Part shown: in pieces, positions 1 through 7,478 of the stretch | Layout: every line of letters begins with the position of its first letter | Position numbering within the stretch: the first letter of the stretch is position 1 | Origin: Rhodoplanes elegans | Lineage (GTDB): Bacteria > Pseudomonadota > Alphaproteobacteria > Rhizobiales > Xanthobacteraceae | Assembly: GCF_016653355.1 (NCBI RefSeq) | Contig: NZ_NHSK01000150.1 | Location: forward strand, 1 to 41,845 | Direction: 5' to 3' | DNA length: 41,845 nt | The notes under the pieces: generated by a model | Databases searched by the model: none | Told to the model about the DNA's origin: nothing | The model's input: the letters and a program-made list of their open reading frames with translations, nothing else | Translations under genes and position numbers: made by a program

Positions 1-475
1 GCGCGGGAGCCGGGGCCGGCGCGGCGACGCGCTTACGGACAGCGGCCTTCGCAGCGGGCTGCTTCGCGGCAGGCTTCTTGACCGGGGCCTTCTTGGCCGC
101 GGGCTTCTTGACGGCGACCGGCTTCTTCGCGGCCGTCTTGCTGACGGCGGCCTTCCTCGAGGCGGTCTTCTTGGGCGCGGCCGCCTTCGCGGCGGGCTTG
201 CGGGCAGCGGTCTTCTTCGCGGCGGGCTTCTTGGCAGCCGTCTTCTTCACGGCCGGCTTCTTCGCCGCGGCCTTCTTCGCGGCCGGCGCCTTCGCGGTGG
301 TCTTCTTGGCGACCGGCTTCTTGGCCGCCGTCTTCTTGGCGGCCGGCGCCTTGGCGACGGTCTTCTTGGTCGCCGCGCTCTTGGTCGCGGCGGCCTTGGC
401 GGGCTTCGCGGCGGACTTGGCGGCAGGCTTCTTCGATTTGGCCTTCGGCGCGGCCTTCTTCGCGGTCTTTGCCAT
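1..475 (-). CDS. Histone H1-like Lys/Ala-rich DNA-binding protein (partial, C-terminus outside window)
   Basis: Reading from ATG at 475, the frame stays open to base 1, giving 158 codons with no stop. The product is almost only Lys, Ala, Pro, Thr and Val: it begins MAKTAKKAAPKAKSKK and then repeats units of the KKPAAKK/KKTAAKK type, with no hydrophobic core or enzyme motif. Such tails are known from bacterial H1-like proteins that bind DNA or RNA non-specifically and compact the nucleoid. A GGGAG ribosome site sits 8 nt before the ATG. The end, and any folded domain beyond base 1, is not visible, so a lysine-rich tail on another protein cannot be excluded. The repetitive codons create long spurious frames on both strands here. 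Confidence 0.75.
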   Translation of the reverse strand, partial: MAKTAKKAAPKAKSKKPAAKSAAKPAKAAATKSAATKKTVAKAPAAKKTAAKKPVAKKTTAKAPAAKKAAAKKPAVKKTAAKKPAAKKTAARKPAAKAAAPKKTASRKAAVSKTAAKKPVAVKKPAAKKAPVKKPAAKQPAAKAAVRKRVAAPAPAPA

Positions 476-937
476 GTGGGATGCTCCCGATCTCGACTGG
501 GCTCGACGTTACGGCAACGGAATGGCCAGGATCATCGAACACCGAGAAGAACCGTGCGGGGACGCGGACGACGTCGCGGCGCTCCTGTCGGGCACACCGG
601 ATTCGACCATTCCGCGATGCTCCATGGCCATCGGCGCTGAACCCCGATCGTCCGACCGAGGCGACTGCTCGGTGTGCGCGACCGGGAGTGCGAAGCCCGC
701 GGCGATCCGTGGATCCTGGGAAGGAGCCGACCTCGTCGGCAGATGACCGCATCGGGCGCGTTCTTCTCGATAGTCACGATCTTGCGCTCGCGCAACCGAT
801 TCGCCAACCGAGCCGCACGCTTTTCATGTCATGTCGGACGTGAGCTGACGGCAGCGCGCGCTCCATCTTTCACGACGACACCGCGCTTGCAACGCCTTTC
901 GTGCGACGTCTCGCCCGCTCCGTCGCGTTCGCGACCA
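476..937. other. Intergenic region between the H1-like gene and glcF
   Basis: This 462-bp stretch lies between the start of the H1-like gene and the glcF stop, both on the minus strand, so it must hold the glcF transcript end and the H1-like promoter. I see no convincing gene, strong hairpin or recognisable operator. The short open frames on both strands have compositions typical of GC-rich non-coding sequence. Confidence 0.4.
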
Positions 938-2266
938 TCACGTCCGCGGCGATGCGTCGCCGTCGCCGATGGCGGCGAGCGCCGCCGGGCGCGGGCCGCC
1001 GGTCGCCCAGTCGACGAGCGTGACCGGATGCACGACCGGGATCGCCGTCGCGCCCGCGAGCTGCGTGATGCAGCCGATGTTGCCGGCCGCGATGACGTCC
1101 GGCGCGAGCCCCTCGAGGGCGGCGATCTTGCGATCGCGCAGACGGTCCGACAGGTCGGGCTGGAGGATGTTGTAGGTGCCGGCCGAGCCGCAGCACAGGT
1201 GCCCCTCGGGCACGTCGCGCATCGTGAAGCCGAGCCGTGCCAGCACCTCCTTGGGCTGCCGCACGACCTTCTGGCCGTGCTGCAGCGAGCACGGCGCCTG
1301 ATAGGCGACCGTGAGGGCCGGCACCGGCGCCCGCTTCATGTCGACCAGACCGTGCAGCACCTCCGACACGTCGCGCACCTTGGCGGCGACCCGCGCCGCC
1401 GTGTCGGCGAAGGCCGGGTCGGTGCGCAGCATGAAGCCGTAGTCCTTCATCGTGGTGCCGCAGCCGGACGCGGTCGAGACGATCGCGTCCAACCCCGCGC
1501 CGTCGAGCTCCGCCGCGAAGGCCGTCACGTTGGCGCGCGCCGCGGCGAGCGCGTGATCCTCGTCGCCCATGTGATGCGTGACCGAGCCGCAGCAGCCCTC
1601 GCCGGCCGGCAGCACCACGTCGTAGCCGTGCCGGGTCAGCACCCGGACGGCGGCGGCGTTGATGTCGGGCGACAGCACCCGCTGGACGCAGCCGGACAGG
1701 AGCCCGACGCGGCCGCGCCGCGGCCCCTCCGCCGGAAACACCCGGCCCGACGGCGTCGGTGCCGGCAGCAGGCGCGCCGGCGCGAGCCGCAGCATGGCGG
1801 CGAGCCGCGAAAACCCGGCGCGGGCGAGCAGCGGCGCCAGCGGCTTGCCGAGCGTCGCGGCGGCACTCGCCAGGCGGAACAGCCGCGGGTTCGGAATGCT
1901 GCGGGCGAGCAGCATGCGGAGCAGCCGGTCGTGCCACGGCCGCCGATAGGTCTCGGCGATGTGGGTGCGGGCGTGGTCGACGAGGTGCATGTAGTGCACG
2001 CCCGACGGGCAGGTGGTCATGCAGGAGAGGCACGAGAGGCAGCGATCGATGTGCTTCGCCTCCTCGGGCCCCGCCGGCCGGTCGGCCTCCAGCATGTCCT
2101 TGATCAGGTAGATGCGGCCGCGCGGGCTATCGAGCTCGTCGCCGAGCAGCACATAGGTCGGGCAGGTCGCCGTGCAGAAGCCGCAATGGACGCAGGCCCG
2201 CAGGATCTTGTCGGCCTCGGCGATGGCCGGGTCGGCCAGTTGGGCGAGAGAGAACTCGGTCCTCAT
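938..2266 (-). CDS. glcF: Glycolate oxidase iron-sulfur subunit GlcF
   Basis: This 442-aa protein is the Fe-S electron-transfer subunit of the GlcDEF complex, which oxidises glycolate to glyoxylate and passes electrons to the respiratory chain at the inner membrane. Two classical 4Fe-4S motifs are visible: Cys25, 28, 31 and 35 (CVHCGFCTATCP) and Cys76, 79, 82 and 86 (CLSCLSCMTTCP). The C-terminal half carries the paired cysteine-rich CCG domains (GEGCCGS and HLCCGSAG) typical of GlcF and HdrD-like proteins. It is the last gene of glcD-glcE-glcF, starting 7 nt after the glcE stop, so translational coupling is likely. Length matches the family (about 400-440 aa). No glc regulator or glycolate permease is present in the window. 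Confidence 0.95.
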   Translation of the reverse strand: MRTEFSLAQLADPAIAEADKILRACVHCGFCTATCPTYVLLGDELDSPRGRIYLIKDMLEADRPAGPEEAKHIDRCLSCLSCMTTCPSGVHYMHLVDHARTHIAETYRRPWHDRLLRMLLARSIPNPRLFRLASAAATLGKPLAPLLARAGFSRLAAMLRLAPARLLPAPTPSGRVFPAEGPRRGRVGLLSGCVQRVLSPDINAAAVRVLTRHGYDVVLPAGEGCCGSVTHHMGDEDHALAAARANVTAFAAELDGAGLDAIVSTASGCGTTMKDYGFMLRTDPAFADTAARVAAKVRDVSEVLHGLVDMKRAPVPALTVAYQAPCSLQHGQKVVRQPKEVLARLGFTMRDVPEGHLCCGSAGTYNILQPDLSDRLRDRKIAALEGLAPDVIAAGNIGCITQLAGATAIPVVHPVTLVDWATGGPRPAALAAIGDGDASPRT

Positions 2267-2273
2267 GACGCGC

Positions 2274-3506
2274 TCACACCCCCGCCCACATCCGCCCGGG
2301 GCACAGCACGCCGCGGGGATCGAAGCTCTCCTTGACCCGCCTGGTCAGCACCGCGAGCGGTCCCGGCTGCGGCTCGAACACGTCGACCACGGCGCGCACC
2401 GCCGCGGGCGCACGGATCAAGGTCGCGTGGCCGCCGCAGCGCGCCGTCGCGGCCCGCACGGCCGCCGCACCCGCGTCGGCCGACGGCGCGACCGCCGCCC
2501 ACACCAGACCGCCGGCCCAGTCGAGCAGCACCTCGGCCTCGGTCGCGGCGGCGATCAGGGCGGCGACCTCGGCGCCGCGCGACGGCGCCGTCGAGATGCG
2601 CCACACCGGCCGGTCAGTGTCCGGTGAACCGGAGGAGCGGAACGGCGTGACGTCTCGCACGGTCGTCCAGAGCGCGCGCGAGGCGTCGACGGCGAGACAT
2701 TCGCAGGCCCCGTGCGCGGCGAGGAGACGCAAGAGTCCGTCGCGGCGATGGGCCACCGAAGGTCCGACTCCTTCCAGCCGGAGCGCCGTGACGGCGCGAC
2801 CGTCCGGCAGGCCGGCGACGCCGGTGCGCCCCGCGACGCCGGCCGGCAGATGCGCGGCGGCCGACACCTCGAAGGGCGAGCCCATCGCGGCCGCCATGGC
2901 GGCGACGGCCGCCTCGGGCGACAGCCCGAGGACCAGCACGCTCGCCTCGGTCTCAGCCCGCGGCAGGGTCTTGATGGTCACGTCGGTCAGCGCCGCGAGC
3001 GTGCCGAACGAGCCGGCCATCAACTTGGAGAGGTCGTAGCCGGTGACGTTCTTCACCACCCGGCCGCCGGCCTTGAACGTCTCGCCGCGCCCCGACACGG
3101 CGGCGAAGCCGAGGAAATGGTCGCGCGCCGCCCCGGCCTTGATGCGTCGCGGGCCGGACAGGTTCGTCGCCAGAACACCGCCGAGCGAGCCAGCGCCGGG
3201 CTCGCCGCCGAGCAGCGCCGAAAAGTCCATCGGCTCGAAGGCGAGTTCCTGATTGTTCTCGGCGACCAGCGTCTGCACGGCGGCGATGGGGGTTCCGGCG
3301 CGGGCCGAGAGCACCAGCTCCTTCGGCTCGTAGAGCGTGATGCCGGCGAGGCCGGACAGGTCGAGGGTGGCGTCGGTCTGGGCCGGCCGCCCGAGCGCGC
3401 GCTTGGAGCCGCGCCCGACCACCTCGAGCGTCTTGCCGGCCGACACGGCCCAGCGCACGGCCTCCTCGGCCTCGGCGGCATCGCGGGGAGCGAGGGGGGC
3501 GGTCAT
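2274..3506 (-). CDS. glcE: Glycolate oxidase FAD-binding subunit GlcE
   Basis: This 410-aa protein is the second flavoprotein-like subunit of glycolate oxidase. The N-terminal half is a PCMH-type FAD-binding domain, with VVGRGSKRALG near residue 35, ELVLSARAGTP, and a GGEPGAGSLGGVLATN loop; the C-terminal half is shorter than in GlcD, as usual for GlcE. The frame is open upstream to 3830, but ATG 3506 is preferred. It is preceded by AAGGTGGA at a good distance, and upstream residues come from a repeat element and have no family resemblance. It lies 196 bp after glcD, an unusually large gap occupied by a palindromic repeat, and 7 nt before glcF. Confidence 0.93.
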   Translation of the reverse strand: MTAPLAPRDAAEAEEAVRWAVSAGKTLEVVGRGSKRALGRPAQTDATLDLSGLAGITLYEPKELVLSARAGTPIAAVQTLVAENNQELAFEPMDFSALLGGEPGAGSLGGVLATNLSGPRRIKAGAARDHFLGFAAVSGRGETFKAGGRVVKNVTGYDLSKLMAGSFGTLAALTDVTIKTLPRAETEASVLVLGLSPEAAVAAMAAAMGSPFEVSAAAHLPAGVAGRTGVAGLPDGRAVTALRLEGVGPSVAHRRDGLLRLLAAHGACECLAVDASRALWTTVRDVTPFRSSGSPDTDRPVWRISTAPSRGAEVAALIAAATEAEVLLDWAGGLVWAAVAPSADAGAAAVRAATARCGGHATLIRAPAAVRAVVDVFEPQPGPLAVLTRRVKESFDPRGVLCPGRMWAGV

Positions 3507-3554
3507 GGTGCTTCCACCTTCATCGATTCCGGCGGGCGCTCGATTCCGGCGTCC

Positions 3555-3661
3555 GTCATGGCCGGGCTTGTCCCGGCCATCCACGTCCTTGTCCGGGGCG
3601 CGCGTACAAGCAGGCGGCATCCGCCCGCATCGTGGATGCCCGGCACGAGGCCGGGCATGAC
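3555..3661. repeat. Palindromic intergenic repeat (GTCATGGCCGGGC family)
   Basis: Two 31-bp arms, 3555-3585 and 3631-3661, are inverted copies of each other with 26 of 31 positions paired, separated by 45 bp. Each arm is itself a small hairpin (GGCCGGG...CCCGGCC). Elements of this type are widespread in Hyphomicrobiales genomes. This copy sits inside the glc operon, between glcD and glcE, and would fold as a large stem-loop in the mRNA. Confidence 0.8.
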
Positions 3662-3702
3662 GCCGAATGTCAGGGCCGACGCCGAGAACATCACGGTGGG
3701 CA

Positions 3703-5196
3703 TCAGAACCTCGGGATGTCGGGGAACGGCAGCTTGCCGCCGGAGACGTGCATGCGGCCGAGCTCGGCGCAGCTGGACAGCTCCGGAAACACCTTGCCGG
3801 GGTTGAGCAGGCCCTTCTGGTCGAAGGCACATTTGAGCCGCTGCTGGTGGTCGAGATCGACCGTGGAGAACATGGTCGGCATCAGGTCGCGCTTCTCGAC
3901 GCCGACGCCGTGCTCGCCGGTCAGGACCCCGCCGACCTCGACGCAAAGGCGCAGGATGTCGGCCCCGAACGCCTCGGCCCTCGCGAGCTCGCCGGCATCG
4001 TTGGCGTCGTAGAGGATCAGCGGGTGGAGGTTGCCGTCGCCGGCGTGGAACACGTTGGCGCAGCGCAGCCCGTACTTTTCCGACAGCTCGCGGGTGCGCT
4101 GCAGGACATAGGGGAGCTTGGCGCGCGGGATCGTGCCGTCCATGCAGTAGTAGTCGGGCGAGATGCGGCCGACCGCCGGGAACGCCGCCTTGCGGCCCGC
4201 CCAGAACAGGAGCCGCTCCTCCTCCGACGCCGACACCCGTACCGTGACGGCGCCGCAGTCGCGGGCGATGCCCGACACGGTCTCGACCAGGTGGTCGCAC
4301 TCGGCCCGCGGCCCGTCGAGCTCGACGATCAGGATCGCCTCGACGTCGAGCGGGTAGCCGGCGTGGACGAACTCCTCCACGGCCGCGGTGGCGAGCCGGT
4401 CCATCATCTCCATGCCGCCCGGGATGATCCCGGCCGCGATGATCTTGCCGACACAGTCGCCGGCCGCCTCCGGGGTCTCGAAGCCGATGAGCAACGCGCG
4501 CGCCGTCTCCGGCTTCTGCAGGATGCGCACCGTGACCTCCGTCACCACACCCAGAAGTCCTTCGGAGCCGGTCACGACGCCCAAGAGGTCGTAGCCGCCG
4601 GCGTCGAGATGGGCGCCGCCGAGCCGCACCACCTCGCCGGTCATCAGCACCATCTCGCAGCCGAGCACGTTGTTGGTGGTGAGGCCGTATTTGAGGCAGT
4701 GCACGCCGCCCGAGTTCTCGGCGATGTTGCCGCCGATCGTGCAGGCGATCTGCGAGGACGGGTCGGGCGCGTAATAGAAGCCGGCGTGCTCGACCGCCTT
4801 GGTGATGGCGAGGTTGGTGACGCCCGGCTCGACCACGGCGACGCGGTCGGAAAAGTCGATCCGCCGGACCTTGCTGAACTTGCCCATGCCGAGCAGCACG
4901 CCGTCGCCGAGCGGCAGGGCGCCGCCCGACAGCGAGGTGCCGGCGCCGCGCGGCACCACCTTGACGCCGTTGTCGAAGCAGAAGCGCAGCACCTGCGAGA
5001 CCTGCTCGGTGGTGCTCGGCAGGACGACGACGAGGGGGAGCTGGCGATAGGCGGTGAGCCCGTCCGATTCGTAGGGCCGCATCTCGCGCTCGGTCGCGAT
5101 CACGCCCTCGCCCGGCACGATGCGCCGGAGCGCCGCGACGATCTCGTCGCGCCGCGCGAGCACGGCCGCGTCGGGCGCCGGCATCCGCACGCTCAT
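3703..5196 (-). CDS. glcD: Glycolate oxidase FAD-linked subunit GlcD
   Basis: This 497-aa protein (E. coli GlcD is about 499) is the catalytic flavoprotein of the glycolate oxidase complex, converting glycolate or D-lactate-like 2-hydroxyacids to 2-oxoacids. The FAD-binding type-4 domain spans roughly residues 50-225, with PRGAGTSLSGGALP, DPSSQIACTIGGNIAEN and GLTTNNVLG. The C-terminal oxidase domain contains HAGDGNLHP and TGEHGVGVEK, whose histidines belong to the active site in this family. ATG 5196 follows a strong GGGAGGA site; the frame is open further upstream to 5337 but that part is not family-like. It is the first gene of the operon, divergent from the cytochrome c gene with about 190 bp between them. 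Confidence 0.95.
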   Translation of the reverse strand: MSVRMPAPDAAVLARRDEIVAALRRIVPGEGVIATEREMRPYESDGLTAYRQLPLVVVLPSTTEQVSQVLRFCFDNGVKVVPRGAGTSLSGGALPLGDGVLLGMGKFSKVRRIDFSDRVAVVEPGVTNLAITKAVEHAGFYYAPDPSSQIACTIGGNIAENSGGVHCLKYGLTTNNVLGCEMVLMTGEVVRLGGAHLDAGGYDLLGVVTGSEGLLGVVTEVTVRILQKPETARALLIGFETPEAAGDCVGKIIAAGIIPGGMEMMDRLATAAVEEFVHAGYPLDVEAILIVELDGPRAECDHLVETVSGIARDCGAVTVRVSASEEERLLFWAGRKAAFPAVGRISPDYYCMDGTIPRAKLPYVLQRTRELSEKYGLRCANVFHAGDGNLHPLILYDANDAGELARAEAFGADILRLCVEVGGVLTGEHGVGVEKRDLMPTMFSTVDLDHQQRLKCAFDQKGLLNPGKVFPELSSCAELGRMHVSGGKLPFPDIPRF

Positions 5197-5246
5197 GGGG
5201 ATCCTCCCGGTGATCCTTGTTCTCGTTGCATCCACTCTACAGCCAA

Positions 5247-5276
5247 TTGACCGGCGGCGAACAGGACCGGCATGAT
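5247..5276 (+). promoter_or_regulatory. Candidate sigma-70 promoter for the cytochrome c gene
   Basis: TTGACC at 5247-5252 (5 of 6 to the -35 consensus) and CATGAT at 5271-5276 (4 of 6 to the -10) are 18 bp apart, about 110 bp before the TTG start of the cytochrome gene. They lie in the short divergent interval shared with glcD. This is a motif match only. Confidence 0.35.
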
Positions 5277-5385
5277 CGCACCGGCCGCGCCCTGGCGCCG
5301 GCCGTGCAGTCTTCCGATCTCGTGTCTCGCCCGGCACCGGACCTCATCGGCCGTCCCGGGCACCCGTTCATTCAGGAGTAGAACT

Positions 5386-5757
5386 TTGGAAATCCGTTCG
5401 ATCATGGTGGCGATGGCCGCCTCCGCGGCCCTCGTCGCGGCGACCACGGTGGCGCCGGCCCAGGAGGCCCCGAAGGCCTTCGCCCAGTGCAAGGCGTGCC
5501 ACAAGGTGGAGGCCGGCAAGAACGGCGTCGGTCCGTCGCTGTTCGGCATCTACGGCAGCAAGCTCGGCCAGGTGGCCGGCTTCAAGTATTCCGACGCCCA
5601 CCTGAAGTTTTCCCAGCAGACCGTCGACGAGGCGTTCCTGACCAAGTACCTGGCCGACCCCAAGGGCACCATCCCGGGCAACAAGATGGTCTTCGCGGGC
5701 CTGAAGAACCCGGACGACGTCAACGCGGTGATCGCCTATCTCAAGACCGTGAAGTAA
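5386..5757 (+). CDS. Small periplasmic class I cytochrome c
   Basis: This 123-aa precursor has an N-terminal signal peptide ending near TVAPAQ-EAPK. The mature protein of about 98 residues has the haem motif CKACHK (Cys35, Cys38, His39) and a distal axial Met101 in GNKMVF, so it is a soluble class I cytochrome c (c2/c550-like) carrying electrons in the periplasm. TTG 5386 is chosen because AGGAG at 5374-5378 lies exactly 7 nt upstream. ATG 5404 and ATG 5413 would shorten the signal peptide, and the frame upstream of 5386 has no ribosome site. The gene is divergent from glcDEF; a functional link with glycolate oxidation is possible but not shown. A strong hairpin follows the stop. Confidence 0.9.
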   Translation: MEIRSIMVAMAASAALVAATTVAPAQEAPKAFAQCKACHKVEAGKNGVGPSLFGIYGSKLGQVAGFKYSDAHLKFSQQTVDEAFLTKYLADPKGTIPGNKMVFAGLKNPDDVNAVIAYLKTVK

Positions 5758-5769
5758 TGCGACGAGGCT

Positions 5770-5803
5770 GCCGCGGCCGGCGCCGACCGGTGCCGGCCGC
5801 GGC
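5770..5803 (+). terminator. Perfect 12-bp hairpin after the cytochrome c gene
   Basis: GCCGCGGCCGGC at 5770-5781 pairs perfectly with 5792-5803 around a 10-nt loop, starting 13 nt after the stop codon. There is no T-run, so it is either an imperfect intrinsic terminator or a 3' stabilising stem. Confidence 0.6.
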
Positions 5804-5936
5804 GCCACGCGATCGAGGGGCGCGCCGCCGCCGCGCGGGTGACGCTCCGAACGCGAGCGCCGCCACGGCCCTCGGAGGCGCCCAGCCCCCGATTGATGGT
5901 CGCGGCGTGCCGTCCTAGGCTCGGGGGCGAAGGGCT

Positions 5937-5950
5937 TTGACCCCCGTCAA
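5937..5950. promoter_or_regulatory. FixK/FNR-type box upstream of the universal stress gene
   Basis: TTGAC-CCCC-GTCAA is a perfect inverted repeat matching the FixK/FNR half-site pattern TTGA-N6-TCAA. It ends 90 bp before the ATG of the universal stress protein at 6041. Usp genes are frequent members of oxygen-limitation regulons in this group, which fits. The regulator gene is not in the window. Confidence 0.55.
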
Positions 5951-6040
5951 CACCGGCCCCTGCCCGCCTTCTAGCATCGACCCCTGCAACGAGAGGACGC
6001 CGGCCGGCCGGGACCGGTCCGCGCGTCACGGGAGTGAAGC

Positions 6041-6871
6041 ATGATCAAGGACATCGTCGTGAACCTCGCGCTCGTCGGCGACCGCGATCCGGCCGCGAGC
6101 TACGCGATCTCGATCGGGCGCGCCTTCGGGGCGCACGTCACCGGCGTGGTGTTCGTCTACGACCCGGTGATCTCGCCGAGCATCATGGACGGGGTCTCGG
6201 CCGAGTGGATCGACGCCCAGCGCGACGAGAGCCGCACCATCGCCCAGACCGCGATCGAGCGATTCGAGCGGGCCGCCGAGCTCGCCGGCGTCCAGTCCGG
6301 CCACCGGGTGATCGAGGCGACGCTCGGCGGCGCCACCGACATGTTCGGCCGCATCGCGCGGCGCTTCGACCTCGCCGTCGTGGGCCAGCGCGAGCCCGAC
6401 CGGATGTCGCCGGCCGACCTGTTCGCCGAGGGCGCGCTGTTCGAGTCCGGCCGGCCGGTCGTTATGGTGCCCTACATCCAGAAGGCCGGCCTCGCACTCG
6501 ACCGCGTGCTGATGTGCTGGGACGGCAGCCGCACGGCGGCCCGCGCGATGGGCGACGCCCTGCCCTTCCTGTCGCGCGCCGCCCAGGTCGACGTGGTGAT
6601 CGTCGCGACCGGGCGCTCGAAGAGCGACGAGATCCCCGGCGCCGATGTCGGCCACCATCTCGCCCGCCACGGCATCAAAGTTGACGTCAAGCGCATCGTC
6701 GCCGAGGACGTCGACGTGCCGAACACGATCCTGTCCTATGCGGCCGACGTCTCGGCCGATCTCATGGTGATGGGCGGCTACGGCCACTCGCGGCTGCGCG
6801 AGTTCGTGCTCGGCGGCGCGACGCGCGGCATCCTCGGCTCGATGACCGTGCCGGTGCTGATGTCGCATTGA
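6041..6871 (+). CDS. Universal stress protein, tandem UspA domains
   Basis: This 276-aa cytosolic protein has two UspA folds in tandem, approximately residues 1-145 and 150-276. The second domain ends with the nucleotide-binding signature GGYGHSRLREFVLGG...T, of the G-2x-G-9x-G-S/T type, so ATP binding there is likely. In the first domain the equivalent loop (VVGQREPDR) lacks the signature. Such tandem proteins appear in stress, stationary-phase and low-oxygen responses. The start is supported by a GGGAGTGA site just upstream. A FixK/FNR-type palindrome 90 bp upstream suggests induction when oxygen is low. It is convergent with the DUF6455 gene. Confidence 0.9.
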   Translation: MIKDIVVNLALVGDRDPAASYAISIGRAFGAHVTGVVFVYDPVISPSIMDGVSAEWIDAQRDESRTIAQTAIERFERAAELAGVQSGHRVIEATLGGATDMFGRIARRFDLAVVGQREPDRMSPADLFAEGALFESGRPVVMVPYIQKAGLALDRVLMCWDGSRTAARAMGDALPFLSRAAQVDVVIVATGRSKSDEIPGADVGHHLARHGIKVDVKRIVAEDVDVPNTILSYAADVSADLMVMGGYGHSRLREFVLGGATRGILGSMTVPVLMSH

Positions 6872-6916
6872 GGCCGACGCGCCCTGCGCCGGTCGCGATC
6901 CTCGTGCCCCGGACGA

Positions 6917-6945
6917 GGCCCGTCAGGCCGCAGGCCTGATGGGCC
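6917..6945 (+). terminator. Hairpin after the universal stress gene
   Basis: GGCCCGTCAGGCC (6917-6929) pairs with 6933-6945 at 12 of 13 positions around a 3-nt loop, 46 nt downstream of the stop codon. There is no T-run; it is a likely 3' end structure. Confidence 0.45.
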
Positions 6946-6993
6946 GAAGAGTCGGGGCCCAGGGCCGCGGGTTCCGCGCCGGCTCTAAAACGA

Positions 6994-7017
6994 ATGCCCG
7001 GCCGCGAGGCCGGGCAT
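6994..7017 (-). terminator. Terminator of the DUF6455 gene (10-bp stem, GCGA-type tetraloop, TTTT)
   Basis: ATGCCCGGCC at 6994-7003 pairs perfectly with 7008-7017 around a 4-nt loop. Read on the minus strand it lies 25 nt after the DUF6455 stop and is followed by TCGTTTTAG, so it fits an intrinsic terminator. The stem sequence also resembles one arm of the repeat at 3555-3661 and may derive from it. Confidence 0.55.
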
Positions 7018-7041
7018 GGCGGTCGGTGCGGGCAAACGCGC

Positions 7042-7329
7042 TCAGTGCACCGTGTGGCGGCGCGGCGGCAGGACGGCCTGGTCGAGGGCGAGGCCGTCGA
7101 GGCGCTCGGCATAGGGGCAGAAGGCGGGCGCCCGGCTGACCGCGACCGGTGCGCGGGCCAGCCAGTCGCTGCACAGCTCGGCCGAGCGGCAGGCCTGGCA
7201 GGAACGGATGACGCTGCCCAGCGCGCGGCCGAAATAGCTGTCGACCTCCTCGTCGCACTCGATCCCCAACCGTTCCATCATCTCGCCGATGTTGGCGGAA
7301 AATCGGTCGAATCTGTCGAAATCGCGCAT
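7042..7329 (-). CDS. Small four-cysteine protein of the DUF6455 type
   Basis: This 95-aa protein has no signal peptide or membrane segment. The N-terminal half is acidic and predicted helical (FSANIGEMMERLG). The C-terminal half carries Cys44-x2-Cys47-x5-Cys53, a tryptophan in DWLAR and Cys71 in AFCPYAERL, plus an isolated Cys25. That spacing matches my recollection of DUF6455, a family of unknown function; the cysteines could hold a metal or Fe-S centre, which is inference. ATG 7329 is preceded by GGAG about 8 nt upstream, and the much longer open frame continuing to 8223 is antisense noise. Two FixK/FNR-like boxes lie about 70-110 bp upstream, and a good terminator follows, so it is probably a single-gene transcript. 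Confidence 0.75.
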   Translation of the reverse strand: MRDFDRFDRFSANIGEMMERLGIECDEEVDSYFGRALGSVIRSCQACRSAELCSDWLARAPVAVSRAPAFCPYAERLDGLALDQAVLPPRRHTVH

Positions 7330-7400
7330 TGTCGTCTCCGCGGCGCGGCATCGTCCGGCCGGCACCGTGGGGATACTGGATTGTCCGGACTCGACCGTCC

Positions 7401-7436
7401 TTGATCTTTGGCAACCGGGTTTTTGATCTGCAGCAA
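7401..7436. promoter_or_regulatory. Two tandem FixK/FNR-like boxes upstream of the DUF6455 gene
   Basis: TTGATCTTTGGCAA (7401-7414) and TTGATCTGCAGCAA (7423-7436) each fit TTG[A/C]-N6-[G/T]CAA, the FixK/FNR-type pattern. Their centres are 22 bp apart, two helical turns, so two dimers would sit on the same DNA face. They lie between the TetR gene and the DUF6455 gene, both on the minus strand, and can only serve the latter as promoter elements. Confidence 0.55.
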
Positions 7437-7478
7437 ACGCCCTGCCGTCACCCGCTGCGGTATCCCGGGACGGAGGGC

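Noticed and set aside
1..475. Possible CRISPR or minisatellite array because of the repeated motif
   Set aside because: Units are of irregular length, without spacers, and fully explained by a repetitive coding sequence.
78..746. A Phe/Ala-rich, apparently hydrophobic 222-codon frame on the plus strand
   Set aside because: It is the antisense reading of AAG/GCC codons of the H1-like gene; the hydrophobicity is an artefact of reading lysine codons in reverse.
33..752. A 239-codon minus-strand frame overlapping the H1-like gene
   Set aside because: It is out of phase with the Lys/Ala frame and gives a Gln/Glu/Arg-rich product; the ribosome site at 475 and the classical MAKTAKKA start belong to the other phase.
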